Assembly (NCBI GenBank): GCA_022447185.1
Contig: JAKVAY010000039.1
Location: 62,001-126,000 of the forward strand
DNA length: 64,000 bases
From: Fuerstiella sp.
Lineage (GTDB): Bacteria > Planctomycetota > Planctomycetia > Planctomycetales > Planctomycetaceae
Direction of reading: 5' to 3'
How positions within the stretch are numbered: position 1 is the first letter of the stretch; the number at the start of each line of letters is the position of its first letter. This document shows positions 19,441 to 28,130 of the stretch, piece after piece. Below the pieces are notes generated by a model, which ran no database searches, had not been told where the DNA came from, and was given only the letters and a program-made list of their open reading frames with translations. The translations under genes and the position numbers were made by a program.

Positions 19441-22400
19441 TGCTTGACCTGAAATTCCAGAAAACCCAGCAGGAGTTGAACGACAGCAGTCATAGCGGCA
19501 ACATCCTGTGGTGGCAGGGACTCATCGCGAGGTTGTGTTCCGACACTGACCAGTTTGAGCGCGGCGTCCGGATCCCCTTCGTAGATATCAAGCTGACCTT
19601 TATAGGCAGCCAGCAGTTCCTGGATCTCTTCGTCCCGGGGGCGCCGGCCGGTGATTCGACGAAATGCTTCGACAACAGCCGGCTCTGTCTGCCTGTTTTG
19701 CTTCAGGACTCTGACAGCCAGCACGCGGGCTGCTTCGACGAACTGTGGGTCGTTCAGGAGGACCAGTACCTGATTGGGGGTGACGGTGATTTCACGCCGT
19801 GCGACGCACACTTCACGATTGACAGCATCAAAGGCCATCATGTTGGGAGGGGGAATGGTCCGTTTCCAGAAGGTGTACAGACTCCGGCGATACTGGCCTT
19901 CGCCCTCGTCCGGCTTGAACGTGCTCTGGCTTATATCCTGCCAGAGTCCCGGGGGCTGAGTGGGTTTGACACTGGGGCCGCCCACACGTTTTACCAGAAG
20001 TTCGCTGGCGGTGAGCGCCGCGTCTCTGATCTGTTCAGCACTCAGTCGATGTCGTGGACCGCATGCCAGTAACCGATTGTCGGGATCCCGTTCTGTGAGT
20101 TCCTGTCGCGGTCGTGATGACTGGCGATACGTGGCAGATGTTACAACCAATCGACACAGAGCCTTCACGTCCCAACCGCTGTCCATGAACTGAGCCGCCA
20201 GATAATCCAGCAGGTCTGGATGTCCGGGCTGAGCCCCCTGGCTGCCGAAGTCTTCCAGTGTGTCCACGAGCCCCTGTCCAAAGAAGATCTTCCAGATGCG
20301 GTTGACAGCGACGCGAGCAACCAGCGGATGGTCGCGTCGCAGCATCCAGTCGACAAGTTCCAGACGATTGCGCGGAGGTCGGCTGCCCGGATCAAGGATT
20401 GCGGCCGGTACGCCGGCCATGACTTCATCGCCGGGCTGATCGTAGGCTCCTCGGTTCAATACCCGCGCGAGGGCCGGATCCGGTTTTTCACGCATGATCA
20501 TGATCGACTGGAGATTTGCGACGAAGTTGTTTTCTGTAATGCGTGCAGTCTGCAATTTGTGTCGGACCAGTCGGCAGGATTCGTCAATGCGCGCCGTGTA
20601 CCATTCCAGAAGATCATTCTCACCTGACGTTTCCGGCACGCCGAAGACGATGTTTTCCAGTTCGGCACACGTCAGACACAAGTTGTACAGCTGGAATTCG
20701 TCGATGTCACCCTGTCGAAACCCGAGTTCCGACATGCGTGCGCCGACTTCGAGTGGTGACCGTCGTTTCGTCGGGAGAAGAGTAGTCTGATACAAATTGT
20801 CTCGTTTAACATTCGATGGTGTTGGCGCCCCGTTCAGATAAATATTGATGCCGGCCGCACGACTTGAGCCGTCGTAGGTGATACCGACGTGCGTCCATTC
20901 GCTGTGCTGGAGAGCTTGTCGGGTCGTTACGCGCAGTGCATTCCCTGGCCAGAAATGACACAAGCTGAATTCAATACAGCCGTTGGCATCGATGGCCAGT
21001 TCGATTCCGCGATGACCGACTTCCCAGACGGGTTTCGTGTTATGGCATACCACCATGCGTTCACCGAATTCCCATGGTCGCAGCCACATCGCTATGGAAA
21101 AAGGATTCGTCCGTTCGAAGTCACCGTGATCCTTTAACTGTACCCCTGCGTCGCCGGAAAAACGCACCGCCTGATCTGTCTTTCCATCAACCAAAACTGC
21201 TGTCGCCGGAAGCAGATCGCGCGTGTCGAACGGCAGATGAACGGCCGGTTCGGGTGGAACTGGGGGAGCGGCACCGTTTGTCTCGATCCATTTTCGGAAT
21301 CGTTGTGCGGCCCGGGGCTCTTCTTCTGCCAGAGCCAGTTCCGCCTTTGTAATCTGCTCCTTCAAAGCTTTGTGCTGTTTTTCCTGTTTATCAGTGTAGA
21401 CGAATGTATTGGGTGTCGGCGTTGCTGTTGTTTTTTCCGCGTAGGTTCCCAGTTCGTCAATGTTGGCGAACATAGCATAAAGTCCATAGAAATCCCGTTG
21501 CGAAATCGGGTCGAACTTGTGGTCATGGCAGCGCGCACATTCGATCGTCAGGCCCAGGAACGCCGTTCCAAAGGTCTGCGTGCGGTCGATGACGTATTCA
21601 ACGACAAACTCCTCCGGCAGGACGCCGCCTTCAGCGTTTTGACGATGCAGGCGATTGAAGGCCGTAGCGACCAGTTGATCCTGAGACGGATTCGGAAGCA
21701 GGTCACCAGCCAACTGCCAGCGGATGAAGTCGCTGTAGGGCAGGTTTTGATTGAACGCTCTGATGACCCAGTCTCGCCACGGCCACAAGTGGTTTTCGTT
21801 ATCATTGTCGTAGCCAAACGTATCTGCGTAGCGTGCCACATCGACCCACTGTTGAGTCATCTGTTCACCAAAAGCAGGTGATTCCAGCAGACGCCGGATG
21901 ACTTTGTCCCAGGCCGTCCGCGAGTCATCTGTGAGGTGCGAGTCGATTTCTTCAATCGTCGGAGTCAGTCCCGTGAGATCCAGAGTGACTCTTCGCAGCA
22001 GGCGTTCGCGATCTGCCGGCGGACTTGGAGTAGTCTCATGCTGTTGAAGACGCTGAAGAACAAAGCGATCAATCGGATTTCGAATCCAGTGTTCAGGGTC
22101 GGTGACTTCCGGAAGCCTCAATGGTGGTACGGGCCTGAATGCCCAGTGTTGTTCAAAGGTTGCGCCTCGTTCAATCCAGGCCCGTAATGCGGCAATGTCG
22201 TTCTCATCGAGCTGCCGATTGGCATGAGGCGGTGGCATTCGTTCCTCGGGATCAGTCGCAGTGATCCGATGAATCAATTCGCTCGCTGCCGGGTTATGAG
22301 GTACCACAGCTCCGGATTCGTAGGCGACCTCAGCGACGTCAAGCCTGAGGTCACCCTCCTGCCTGTCTGGACCGTGACAGAAGAAACAATGATCCGACAG

Positions 22401-22523
22401 GACCGGGCGAATATCGTGAACGAAACTCACCGTATCTTCTGCAAACAATGAAACGGCCGGAATGAACAGTAATCCGATTGATGGTGCCAGTCGATGAGGC
22501 ACTCTGATTCTGAAGCGTTTCAT
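19437..22523 (-). CDS. Planctomycete cytochrome PSCyt1-PSCyt2-LamG-PSD1 protein, copy 2
   Basis: 1028 residues with a signal peptide (about 1-28, ending SLFAED). PSCyt1 carries CFFCH (Cys46, Cys49, His50). PSCyt2 has YADTFGYDNDNENHLWPWRDW and CARCHDHKFDP (Cys329-His333). A LamG/concanavalin-type domain inserted at about residues 420-610 (FSIAMWLRPWEF, SEWTHVGITYDG, INIYLNGAPTPS) is absent from copy 1 and suggests carbohydrate binding. PSD1 follows with VAVNRIWKIFFGQGLVDTLEDFG and ITVTPNQVLVLLNDPQFVEA. It is the first gene of the four-gene array, coupled by ATGA to the downstream DUF1501. The extra domain makes it about 240 residues longer than its paralogue. Role in polysaccharide-linked chemistry is inference. 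Confidence 0.92.
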   Translation of the reverse strand: MKRFRIRVPHRLAPSIGLLFIPAVSLFAEDTVSFVHDIRPVLSDHCFFCHGPDRQEGDLRLDVAEVAYESGAVVPHNPAASELIHRITATDPEERMPPPHANRQLDENDIAALRAWIERGATFEQHWAFRPVPPLRLPEVTDPEHWIRNPIDRFVLQRLQQHETTPSPPADRERLLRRVTLDLTGLTPTIEEIDSHLTDDSRTAWDKVIRRLLESPAFGEQMTQQWVDVARYADTFGYDNDNENHLWPWRDWVIRAFNQNLPYSDFIRWQLAGDLLPNPSQDQLVATAFNRLHRQNAEGGVLPEEFVVEYVIDRTQTFGTAFLGLTIECARCHDHKFDPISQRDFYGLYAMFANIDELGTYAEKTTATPTPNTFVYTDKQEKQHKALKEQITKAELALAEEEPRAAQRFRKWIETNGAAPPVPPEPAVHLPFDTRDLLPATAVLVDGKTDQAVRFSGDAGVQLKDHGDFERTNPFSIAMWLRPWEFGERMVVCHNTKPVWEVGHRGIELAIDANGCIEFSLCHFWPGNALRVTTRQALQHSEWTHVGITYDGSSRAAGINIYLNGAPTPSNVKRDNLYQTTLLPTKRRSPLEVGARMSELGFRQGDIDEFQLYNLCLTCAELENIVFGVPETSGENDLLEWYTARIDESCRLVRHKLQTARITENNFVANLQSIMIMREKPDPALARVLNRGAYDQPGDEVMAGVPAAILDPGSRPPRNRLELVDWMLRRDHPLVARVAVNRIWKIFFGQGLVDTLEDFGSQGAQPGHPDLLDYLAAQFMDSGWDVKALCRLVVTSATYRQSSRPRQELTERDPDNRLLACGPRHRLSAEQIRDAALTASELLVKRVGGPSVKPTQPPGLWQDISQSTFKPDEGEGQYRRSLYTFWKRTIPPPNMMAFDAVNREVCVARREITVTPNQVLVLLNDPQFVEAARVLAVRVLKQNRQTEPAVVEAFRRITGRRPRDEEIQELLAAYKGQLDIYEGDPDAALKLVSVGTQPRDESLPPQDVAAMTAVVQLLLGFLEFQVKQ

Positions 22524-22731
22524 TCAGCAGTGTCCACTGAAATACGATCTCACCTGCGCCCGGCAAACAGGGGACTGCCGATCACTCGAATGGATCCATC
22601 CCCAAAAGATGACCAGTTCGACGTGAACAGTGGATGGCCGAACGATCCTGACCGGAGTCTCATGGTGGGATTACGGAGCAGACACGCTGGACCGGCCGGG
22701 TTCAGTTTGAACCGTCATGGTCTTTCTGTTT

Positions 22732-23868
22732 TTACTGTCCTTCGAATAGTTGCAATGCCAGAAGCGGATAAGCAGTTCCGCTGAATGTAATAAAATGTAG
22801 TCGATCAGTATTCAGTGACCGCGTCCACCACCGACCGGATTCACGCTGGTGCTGTTTAATCCAGGCAATTCCGCGTTGAATGGCTTCTGCGGTACCCGAG
22901 GCATTCAACTGCTGCAAAACAATCAAGTTCAGCCCGGTCATATGCCCGTCACTCATCGCTGCCGACGATTCGGAAGCACTGTCAGCGTCCTGCTGTTCGC
23001 TTCGCAGTTTCTCAGCACGACTTCCGTCGCCCCATTCCTCCGGGAGTGCGAAGTCTCGCATGTTCCAACCCCCATCCGAACGCTGGTTTTGCAGGACCAT
23101 GGAAACAATCTGGTCCTGTTCTTCCGATGACAGAATGCCATCCATCCGCGTCGACGTCCACAGTTTCAGGACTCTCGCGTAATCGTGTGGCGGCGTGGTA
23201 TCTCGCAAATATGATTTCAGACGTTCGGTTCGTTCTGTGACCAACTCGTCGCTGGCACCAGACAGCCAGTCCGGGGATGCGGTTAGTGCCATCGCTGCCA
23301 TGGTGGCTTGCTGATAAACACTGGATTCCAAAGGAGGCCAGCAGTACTGAGCTCCCCACGCGCCATCCTCATTCTGAATTTTCAGCATCAGCTTCAGAGC
23401 TGCGGCCGTTTCCTCGGACGCGGTGTGAGAGACGTGAGCGTCCCACTCTGCCAACCCGGCTGCCAGATATATCAACACTGCCGGTCCAACTCCATCCTTG
23501 AGCTCCTCGGGGTCGGTCTGCAGCTTTTCCGTTAGTTGTTCAATAAAGAAATCGCGAACCTCGTCAGAAGGTGGCCCGAGCGTAGACGTCAATGCCGGCC
23601 GAATGAACAGATACGTCCCGTTTGTGTGACAGGTGATGCACTGTTTTTCCCTCGTCCAGGCCACTGCTCCCTGATCCAGATATGCCGCGGCCCTGTCAAT
23701 CGACAGTTCCGTAATCGGTTCGTTTGCGTGTGCCGGTGGGATATTGATGCCTTCAGACTCATACTGAGCGTCTGGCGGATTTGGTTTCTCGGCAGCGTCT
23801 GAATTGTTTTCAGGGAGGCAAAAAGGAAAGGCCAGCAATGACATTACGTAGATTGCAATTCGTCTCAT
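22732..23868 (-). CDS. Squalene-cyclase-fold (alpha/alpha-toroid) protein with heme-c motif
   Basis: About 378 residues from the ATG at 23868, which has AGGAGC nine bases upstream. A signal peptide (MRRIAIYVMSLLAFPFCLP) is followed by a CITCHTNG motif (Cys77, Cys80, His81) fitting covalent heme c. The rest is a prenyltransferase/squalene-cyclase-like alpha toroid with QW-type repeats: QNEDGAWG (165-172), QNQRSDGGWNM (260-270) and QRESGRWWTRS (341-351). The catalytic DxDD motif of hopene cyclases is not seen, so cyclisation is unlikely. The acidic, serine-rich insert at about 285-308 is low complexity. The gene precedes the PSD1/DUF1501 array on the same strand with a 208-base gap. A periplasmic cytochrome partner of that array is plausible but unproven. 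Confidence 0.75.
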   Translation of the reverse strand: MRRIAIYVMSLLAFPFCLPENNSDAAEKPNPPDAQYESEGINIPPAHANEPITELSIDRAAAYLDQGAVAWTREKQCITCHTNGTYLFIRPALTSTLGPPSDEVRDFFIEQLTEKLQTDPEELKDGVGPAVLIYLAAGLAEWDAHVSHTASEETAAALKLMLKIQNEDGAWGAQYCWPPLESSVYQQATMAAMALTASPDWLSGASDELVTERTERLKSYLRDTTPPHDYARVLKLWTSTRMDGILSSEEQDQIVSMVLQNQRSDGGWNMRDFALPEEWGDGSRAEKLRSEQQDADSASESSAAMSDGHMTGLNLIVLQQLNASGTAEAIQRGIAWIKQHQRESGRWWTRSLNTDRLHFITFSGTAYPLLALQLFEGQ

Positions 23869-24132
23869 CGTTGTAGCTCCTGGCTTGCTGACATCGGGCT
23901 TCTCCCGGGTATCCCCGGTGAGGCAAAACGGCCCCAGTTTACTCTGTCTACCAACTGATTGAACGCGGACGATCCGGCATTCACAGATAAATCTGATTTT
24001 CAGTGGTCGACGATACTCGTAGCCACGATTCGTGAACACAACATGGGGTTGTGTCGCACTTCCGTAACCGGCCTCGTCAGTGGGAGCGGCACGTTAACGA
24101 GTCAGACACGGTCTTACTCGCCAAATAAAAAC

Positions 24133-24169
24133 GCAAAATTGAAAAATCGTGATGCGGCTATGCCGCATC
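24133..24169 (-). terminator. Intrinsic terminator of the FHA/coiled-coil gene
   Basis: GATGCGGC (24151-24158) and GCCGCATC (24162-24169) form a perfect 8-bp GC-rich stem with a 3-base loop. In the minus-strand transcript it is followed by a U-rich tract (ACGATTTTTCAATTTTG). The stem overlaps the stop codon of the gene. It separates this gene from the cyclase-fold gene downstream. Confidence 0.8.
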
Positions 24170-24929
24170 AGGCGCTGGCTCGGCGCGTCGGGAGCGGGGT
24201 GGTCGAACGGATGGATACAACCGATTCCGATGCAGGCAGAAGAGATTCCGCCAGGCGGCTTTGCAGTTGTCTGAGTTCGGACAGCTGCTGAAGTATTGAC
24301 TCCTGCTGCAGTCTCAGATCCTGCTGGCCCTTCTCCAGTTTCACCAAAAGGGAATGCATGTCGTCAATCGGAATGACGTCACGACGCTGAGACATTTCAG
24401 AATGTTTCAAATCCTCCTGAACCAGTCGCGTGGCCATTTCTTGCCACCCCTGTGTCTGCGAATGATCCAGTTCTTCGACGACAGCCAGTTCTTCTTCCAG
24501 GGCATTAACGAGCTCAGCAGCCGTTGCGCGGGACTCATTGACTGTATGATCATCGGTCAAATTGGATGAAGCGGCTCCACTGCGAAGGCGTTGAAAAACG
24601 AGTGAATACGGTCCGGCTTCCAGCAGGTCGCCGTCACTCAATGCTGCATCCTGCACTGGTTCACCGTTGAGCAGTACCGGAGGTGAACTGGATTGACATG
24701 AGATTCGAGCGTTGATGCGGTCGGCGACAATGACGGCGAGCAGATCAGGAATCGAATCATCACCCAGTCTCAGGTGACATGTTTTACTGCGACCAATATG
24801 GAATGTCCCTGCCACCAGGGATTCCAGGCGGTGTGGGGCGGACGGTGATGCCACACCGATCCAGGCGACAGCATCTCCAGTTGTGAATTGGCCGGAAACT
24901 CGCACATCACCCTCCGTGGTGATTATCAC
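24168..24929 (-). CDS. FHA-domain protein with C-terminal coiled coil
   Basis: 253 residues. The N-terminal half is FHA-like: TFHIGRSKTCHLRLGDDSIPDLLAVI (Gly46-Arg47-Ser48), then VLLNGEPVQDAALSDGDLLEAG with the Asn-Gly strand turn near 88. Residues about 130-240 form a heptad-rich helix (ELVNALEEELAVVEELDHSQ, LQQESILQQLSELRQLQSRL). No membrane helix is seen. The start is GTG at 24929; no ATG is available in frame. It probably reads phosphothreonine marks set by a Hanks-type kinase, but no kinase gene is adjacent. It is the second FHA/coiled-coil protein in the window but is shorter and soluble. Confidence 0.75.
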   Translation of the reverse strand: MIITTEGDVRVSGQFTTGDAVAWIGVASPSAPHRLESLVAGTFHIGRSKTCHLRLGDDSIPDLLAVIVADRINARISCQSSSPPVLLNGEPVQDAALSDGDLLEAGPYSLVFQRLRSGAASSNLTDDHTVNESRATAAELVNALEEELAVVEELDHSQTQGWQEMATRLVQEDLKHSEMSQRRDVIPIDDMHSLLVKLEKGQQDLRLQQESILQQLSELRQLQSRLAESLLPASESVVSIRSTTPLPTRRASA

Positions 24930-25388
24930 ACAATGATTCCGGGGATCCGCTGGGTCGATTTGAGGCAGGACGGACCCCGCTCAATCTGTTAATCGACAAC
25001 ATGAATCACCCGCACTGAGCAAAACCAGTCAAATGCGGCAGTTTGCATCGTGCGTTTACGAGGTCTTTGCAAGCCCGCCGTCCCTTCAGTGGATATTGCT
25101 GGCTGCTGGCCCGTTCGGCGTAATGTGCCGAGGGACTGCCTGGGTGAAAGGTAGGGGATTCGCGAATGGGGCGATGTGTCCGGTACGCATCGCGTGGACT
25201 TCACATCCTTAATTGAAGTGAGTCGAGGCGTTCTCCGCGAATACGTCAGTGAAAGCCTGGTGTCCTGACGTGTGTGTTGCTGAGAGTTCGTGTCTGAGCA
25301 TACGAATGCTCCTTCAACAGCATCGGTATTCCGCTAGAATCTGTTCGGTTGCTCCCTGCTGTTCTGCGTTTGGCTCGATCCGGAAATA
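24930..25388. other. Divergent intergenic region upstream of thiS
   Basis: About 460 bases between the FHA gene (-) and thiS (+). It was checked for a TPP riboswitch because it precedes thiamine genes; a GCTGAGA string exists near 25280 but the rest of the TPP consensus is missing. No other structure was recognised. Confidence 0.4.
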
Positions 25389-25595
25389 ATGATGATCCGT
25401 GTGTCCGTAAACGGTGAAAATCATAATGTGCCTGATAAAACCACGATGTCAGAGCTACTGGACGTCCTCAGGATCAATAACCGTTATTGTGCTGTTGAGC
25501 AAAACCAGGAAGTGGTTCCCAGAGAACATCATCCGAATACACTTCTTAGCGACGGGGATACGCTGGAGATCGTCACGCTGGTGGGTGGTGGGTGA
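25389..25595 (+). CDS. thiS: Sulfur-carrier protein ThiS
   Basis: A 68-residue ubiquitin-like sulfur carrier for the thiazole half of thiamine. It ends in VTLVGGG; the terminal Gly-Gly is adenylated and converted to thiocarboxylate. Internal landmarks are [23 protein letters not shown] and [11 protein letters not shown], both normal for ThiS. Either ATG (25389 or 25392) could start it. It is followed after 55 bases by thiG on the same strand, the usual pairing. Confidence 0.92.
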   Translation: MMIRVSVNGENHNVPDKTTMSELLDVLRINNRYCAVEQNQEVVPREHHPNTLLSDGDTLEIVTLVGGG

Positions 25596-25650
25596 TCCTC
25601 GTACGAATTTGCATTGAATTCAGACTCAGAACAGGGCAAGGTGGACTCAA

Positions 25651-26499
25651 ATGAGAGCAGTCGATACCGCGACATCAGACAGCAGAATTCAGCTTGGTAC
25701 ACATCAGCTGAATTCTCGTCTCATCGTTGGTACCGGAAAATACAAATCGTATGAACAGATGCAGGAATGTCTTGCCCTCAGTGGTGCCGACGTCGTTACC
25801 GTGGCCGTGCGTCGTGAGCGTTTAGTGGACGCGGATGGGCGGAACATACTGGACTTCATCGATCTTGATAAATACACAATTCTTCCAAATACAGCCGGTT
25901 GTTTCACGGCCGAGGATGCAGTTCGTGTTGCCAGACTGGGAAGAGAGATTCTTAGGGGACTGGAAAATTCGGGTGCCGCCTGGGTGAAACTGGAAGTACT
26001 TGGTGATACCCGCACACTTCTGCCGGATCCGGTGGCAACGATAGAGGCCTGCCGCCAGCTGGTCGATGATGGTTTTCAGGTTCTTTGCTATACGTCAGAC
26101 GATCCAATTACCGCCATGCGTCTTAAGGAGGCGGGTGCTGCGTCGGTCATGCCCGCCGGAAGTCCCATTGGGAGCGGGCAGGGGGTTTTGAATCCCGGGA
26201 ATCTGAAAATCTGCCTGGAGTATCTGAAAGAAAATGATGTTGCTTACCCTGTGATCGTTGATGCCGGTGTTGGAACGGCCAGCGACGTTGCGGTGGCAAT
26301 GGAACTTGGATGTGACGGTGTACTGCTGAACACGGGTATTGCCGGAGCCGCGGATCCACCGCGAATGGCGGTTGCTATGCGGAATGCCTGTCTTGCCGGA
26401 CGACAGGCGTGGTTAGCCGGTCGTATTGCTCGAAAACTGTATGCGACTGCATCCAGTCCGGATGAGGGCGTGATTGGACTGCGTCCGCCGCAGGCTTGA
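25651..26499 (+). CDS. thiG: Thiazole synthase ThiG
   Basis: A 282-residue TIM-barrel enzyme that builds the thiazole phosphate from DXP, dehydroglycine and ThiS thiocarboxylate. Motifs: [16 protein letters not shown] at the N-terminus, the Schiff-base Lys113 in [30 protein letters not shown], and [27 protein letters not shown] for phosphate binding. It is slightly longer than typical (about 255-265), with short extra ends. It is co-transcribed with thiS and faces trxB. The remaining thiamine genes (thiE, thiO/thiH, thiF) are not in the window. Confidence 0.95.
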   Translation: MRAVDTATSDSRIQLGTHQLNSRLIVGTGKYKSYEQMQECLALSGADVVTVAVRRERLVDADGRNILDFIDLDKYTILPNTAGCFTAEDAVRVARLGREILRGLENSGAAWVKLEVLGDTRTLLPDPVATIEACRQLVDDGFQVLCYTSDDPITAMRLKEAGAASVMPAGSPIGSGQGVLNPGNLKICLEYLKENDVAYPVIVDAGVGTASDVAVAMELGCDGVLLNTGIAGAADPPRMAVAMRNACLAGRQAWLAGRIARKLYATASSPDEGVIGLRPPQA

Positions 26500-26636
26500 T
26501 AATCGGACCGACTGCACTGGATGGCCCTTATCAGTGACGGCATCAGCCCGGAAACAATGTCGGTATTGGTTCGAATAAGGGGAGTCGTTGCAATCCGAAG
26601 GATCGTTTCGTTTGCCGGCCGTCAGACTGCAAGTCG

Positions 26637-27689
26637 TCATTCCAGCCCCTGGTCTGCCAGCCAGCGTTCAGCATCAAGCGCCGCGGCACAGCCCGTACCG
26701 GCTGCGGTAATCGCCTGTTTATATCGATCGTCTGCCACATCGCCGGCAGCAAACACGCCTTCCACACTTGTGTTGGTGCGCGGCGGCTGAGTCCATGTGA
26801 CATAGCCACTTTCACTTGTGGCCAGCTGATTGCCCAGAAAATCCGTATTGGGAGTGTGTCCGATCGCAGCGAAGTAGCCGGATGCACCCAGTTCTTCGAC
26901 CTGACTCTCGTCATCGACGTTCCGAATACGTACACCCGTCACACCGTTCTCATCGTCGCCTAATACTTCATCAATGACGGAATTCCATTTGACGTGGATC
27001 TTTTCATTGTTGAGTGCTCGGTCTGCCATGATTTTGCTTGCTCGGAATTCGTCGCGACGGTGTACGATGTAGACCGCGGACGCATACTTAGCAAGAAACG
27101 TTGCTTCTTCCATCGCGCTGTCACCACCTCCAACCACGACGAGAGGACTGTTGCGAAACCGTGGCAACGCTCCATCGCACACGGCACAGGCCGAGACACC
27201 CATGTTTTTGAAACGGTCTTCTGACGCCAGTCCCAGATAGTTTGCACGGGCACCGGTGGCAATGATGACCGCATGCGTGTTGAATTCGGTTCCACTCAGG
27301 CTCCGAACCCTGAATGGTCGCTCGGACAGCTTGAGCTCGACAATGTCATCCGTGATGACTTTGGCACCGAAGTTGATGGCCTGCTGGCGCATGAGTTCCA
27401 TTAATTCAGGGCCGGATACGCCTTGTTTTTCGTGAGGAGCCATGTAACGACGTTTTCCGTCGTCAATTGACGAGTCAAGATATCCCGTCATATCGCCGGC
27501 AGGAAAGCCCGGAAAATTTTCGACTTCTGTGGTGAGTGCCAGTTGTCCGAGTGGCAATGTTCCCTTCTGGCGATTGTCTTCATTAAACGCTCCCTCGTAG
27601 ACCACAGGTCCGAGATTTGCTCGTGCTGCGTAAATTGCTGCTGTCCATCCCGCCGGCCCGGATCCGATGATCGTGACACGTTCCGTCAT
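26637..27689 (-). CDS. trxB: Thioredoxin reductase (NADPH)
   Basis: A 350-residue low-molecular-weight thioredoxin reductase. It has the FAD motif [18 protein letters not shown], the redox-active CAVC at 168-171, the NADPH motif [20 protein letters not shown] with [10 protein letters not shown], and the C-terminal FAD motif [23 protein letters not shown]. The start at 27689 is supported by GGAGG eight bases upstream. Between PAGDMTG and GPELME there is an insertion of about 20-25 residues (starting [14 protein letters not shown]) not present in E. coli TrxB. The C-terminus ends soon after the alanine-rich helix. It maintains thioredoxin in the cytoplasm. Confidence 0.94.
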   Translation of the reverse strand: MTERVTIIGSGPAGWTAAIYAARANLGPVVYEGAFNEDNRQKGTLPLGQLALTTEVENFPGFPAGDMTGYLDSSIDDGKRRYMAPHEKQGVSGPELMELMRQQAINFGAKVITDDIVELKLSERPFRVRSLSGTEFNTHAVIIATGARANYLGLASEDRFKNMGVSACAVCDGALPRFRNSPLVVVGGGDSAMEEATFLAKYASAVYIVHRRDEFRASKIMADRALNNEKIHVKWNSVIDEVLGDDENGVTGVRIRNVDDESQVEELGASGYFAAIGHTPNTDFLGNQLATSESGYVTWTQPPRTNTSVEGVFAAGDVADDRYKQAITAAGTGCAAALDAERWLADQGLE

Positions 27690-28130
27690 GAGAGTGCCTC
27701 CTTCAGGACACAATAAATGCCCCGTCTTCTTTAATTTTATTTTAATGTATCAAATGGAGTGTAATCACCGGTATCGCACGGTCCGGACAAACAAGAGTCT
27801 GCGCTCACGCACAAAAACAGTTCGGACCGAGGCCGAACCAAATCCCGTAGCAGTGAAAACGGTGTTATATTTCGCAACAGGCTGCAACGTGTTTGAGACG
27901 AAAGAACAGGCCGAATTTCTGGCAGAAACTTGATTTATACGTCCTGTCCCGGCCCGCTTCGCGGTGTTGAGTACAGATTAGCGAAGTGTCTTGTACAGAA
28001 CAACGAACGCTCCTTCAGCGTCGGGTGCCGTTTAGAGCAGTGGTGTGTAACAAAAAACCAGCGCACCGCGAGTGTAAACTCTTGCCATGGTACCTTCACG
28101 TCAACCGGTGACTTATGTCCGCTGCCTGCT
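27690..28130. other. Intergenic region upstream of trxB
   Basis: About 440 bases between the beta-CASP gene stop and the trxB start, both on the minus strand. An A/T-rich patch at 27731-27756 may belong to the trxB promoter. Nothing else was recognised. Confidence 0.4.

Noticed and set aside
21237-21881. 214-residue plus-strand frame inside the PSD1 gene
   Set aside because: It is antisense to a well-supported PSCyt/PSD1 gene with heme motifs, and has Cys/Phe-rich shadow composition.
25204-25388. Possible TPP riboswitch upstream of thiS
   Set aside because: A GCTGAGA string is present, but the second conserved block (ACCTGAT...GGGTAATGCCAGCG-like) is missing and the expected stems do not form.
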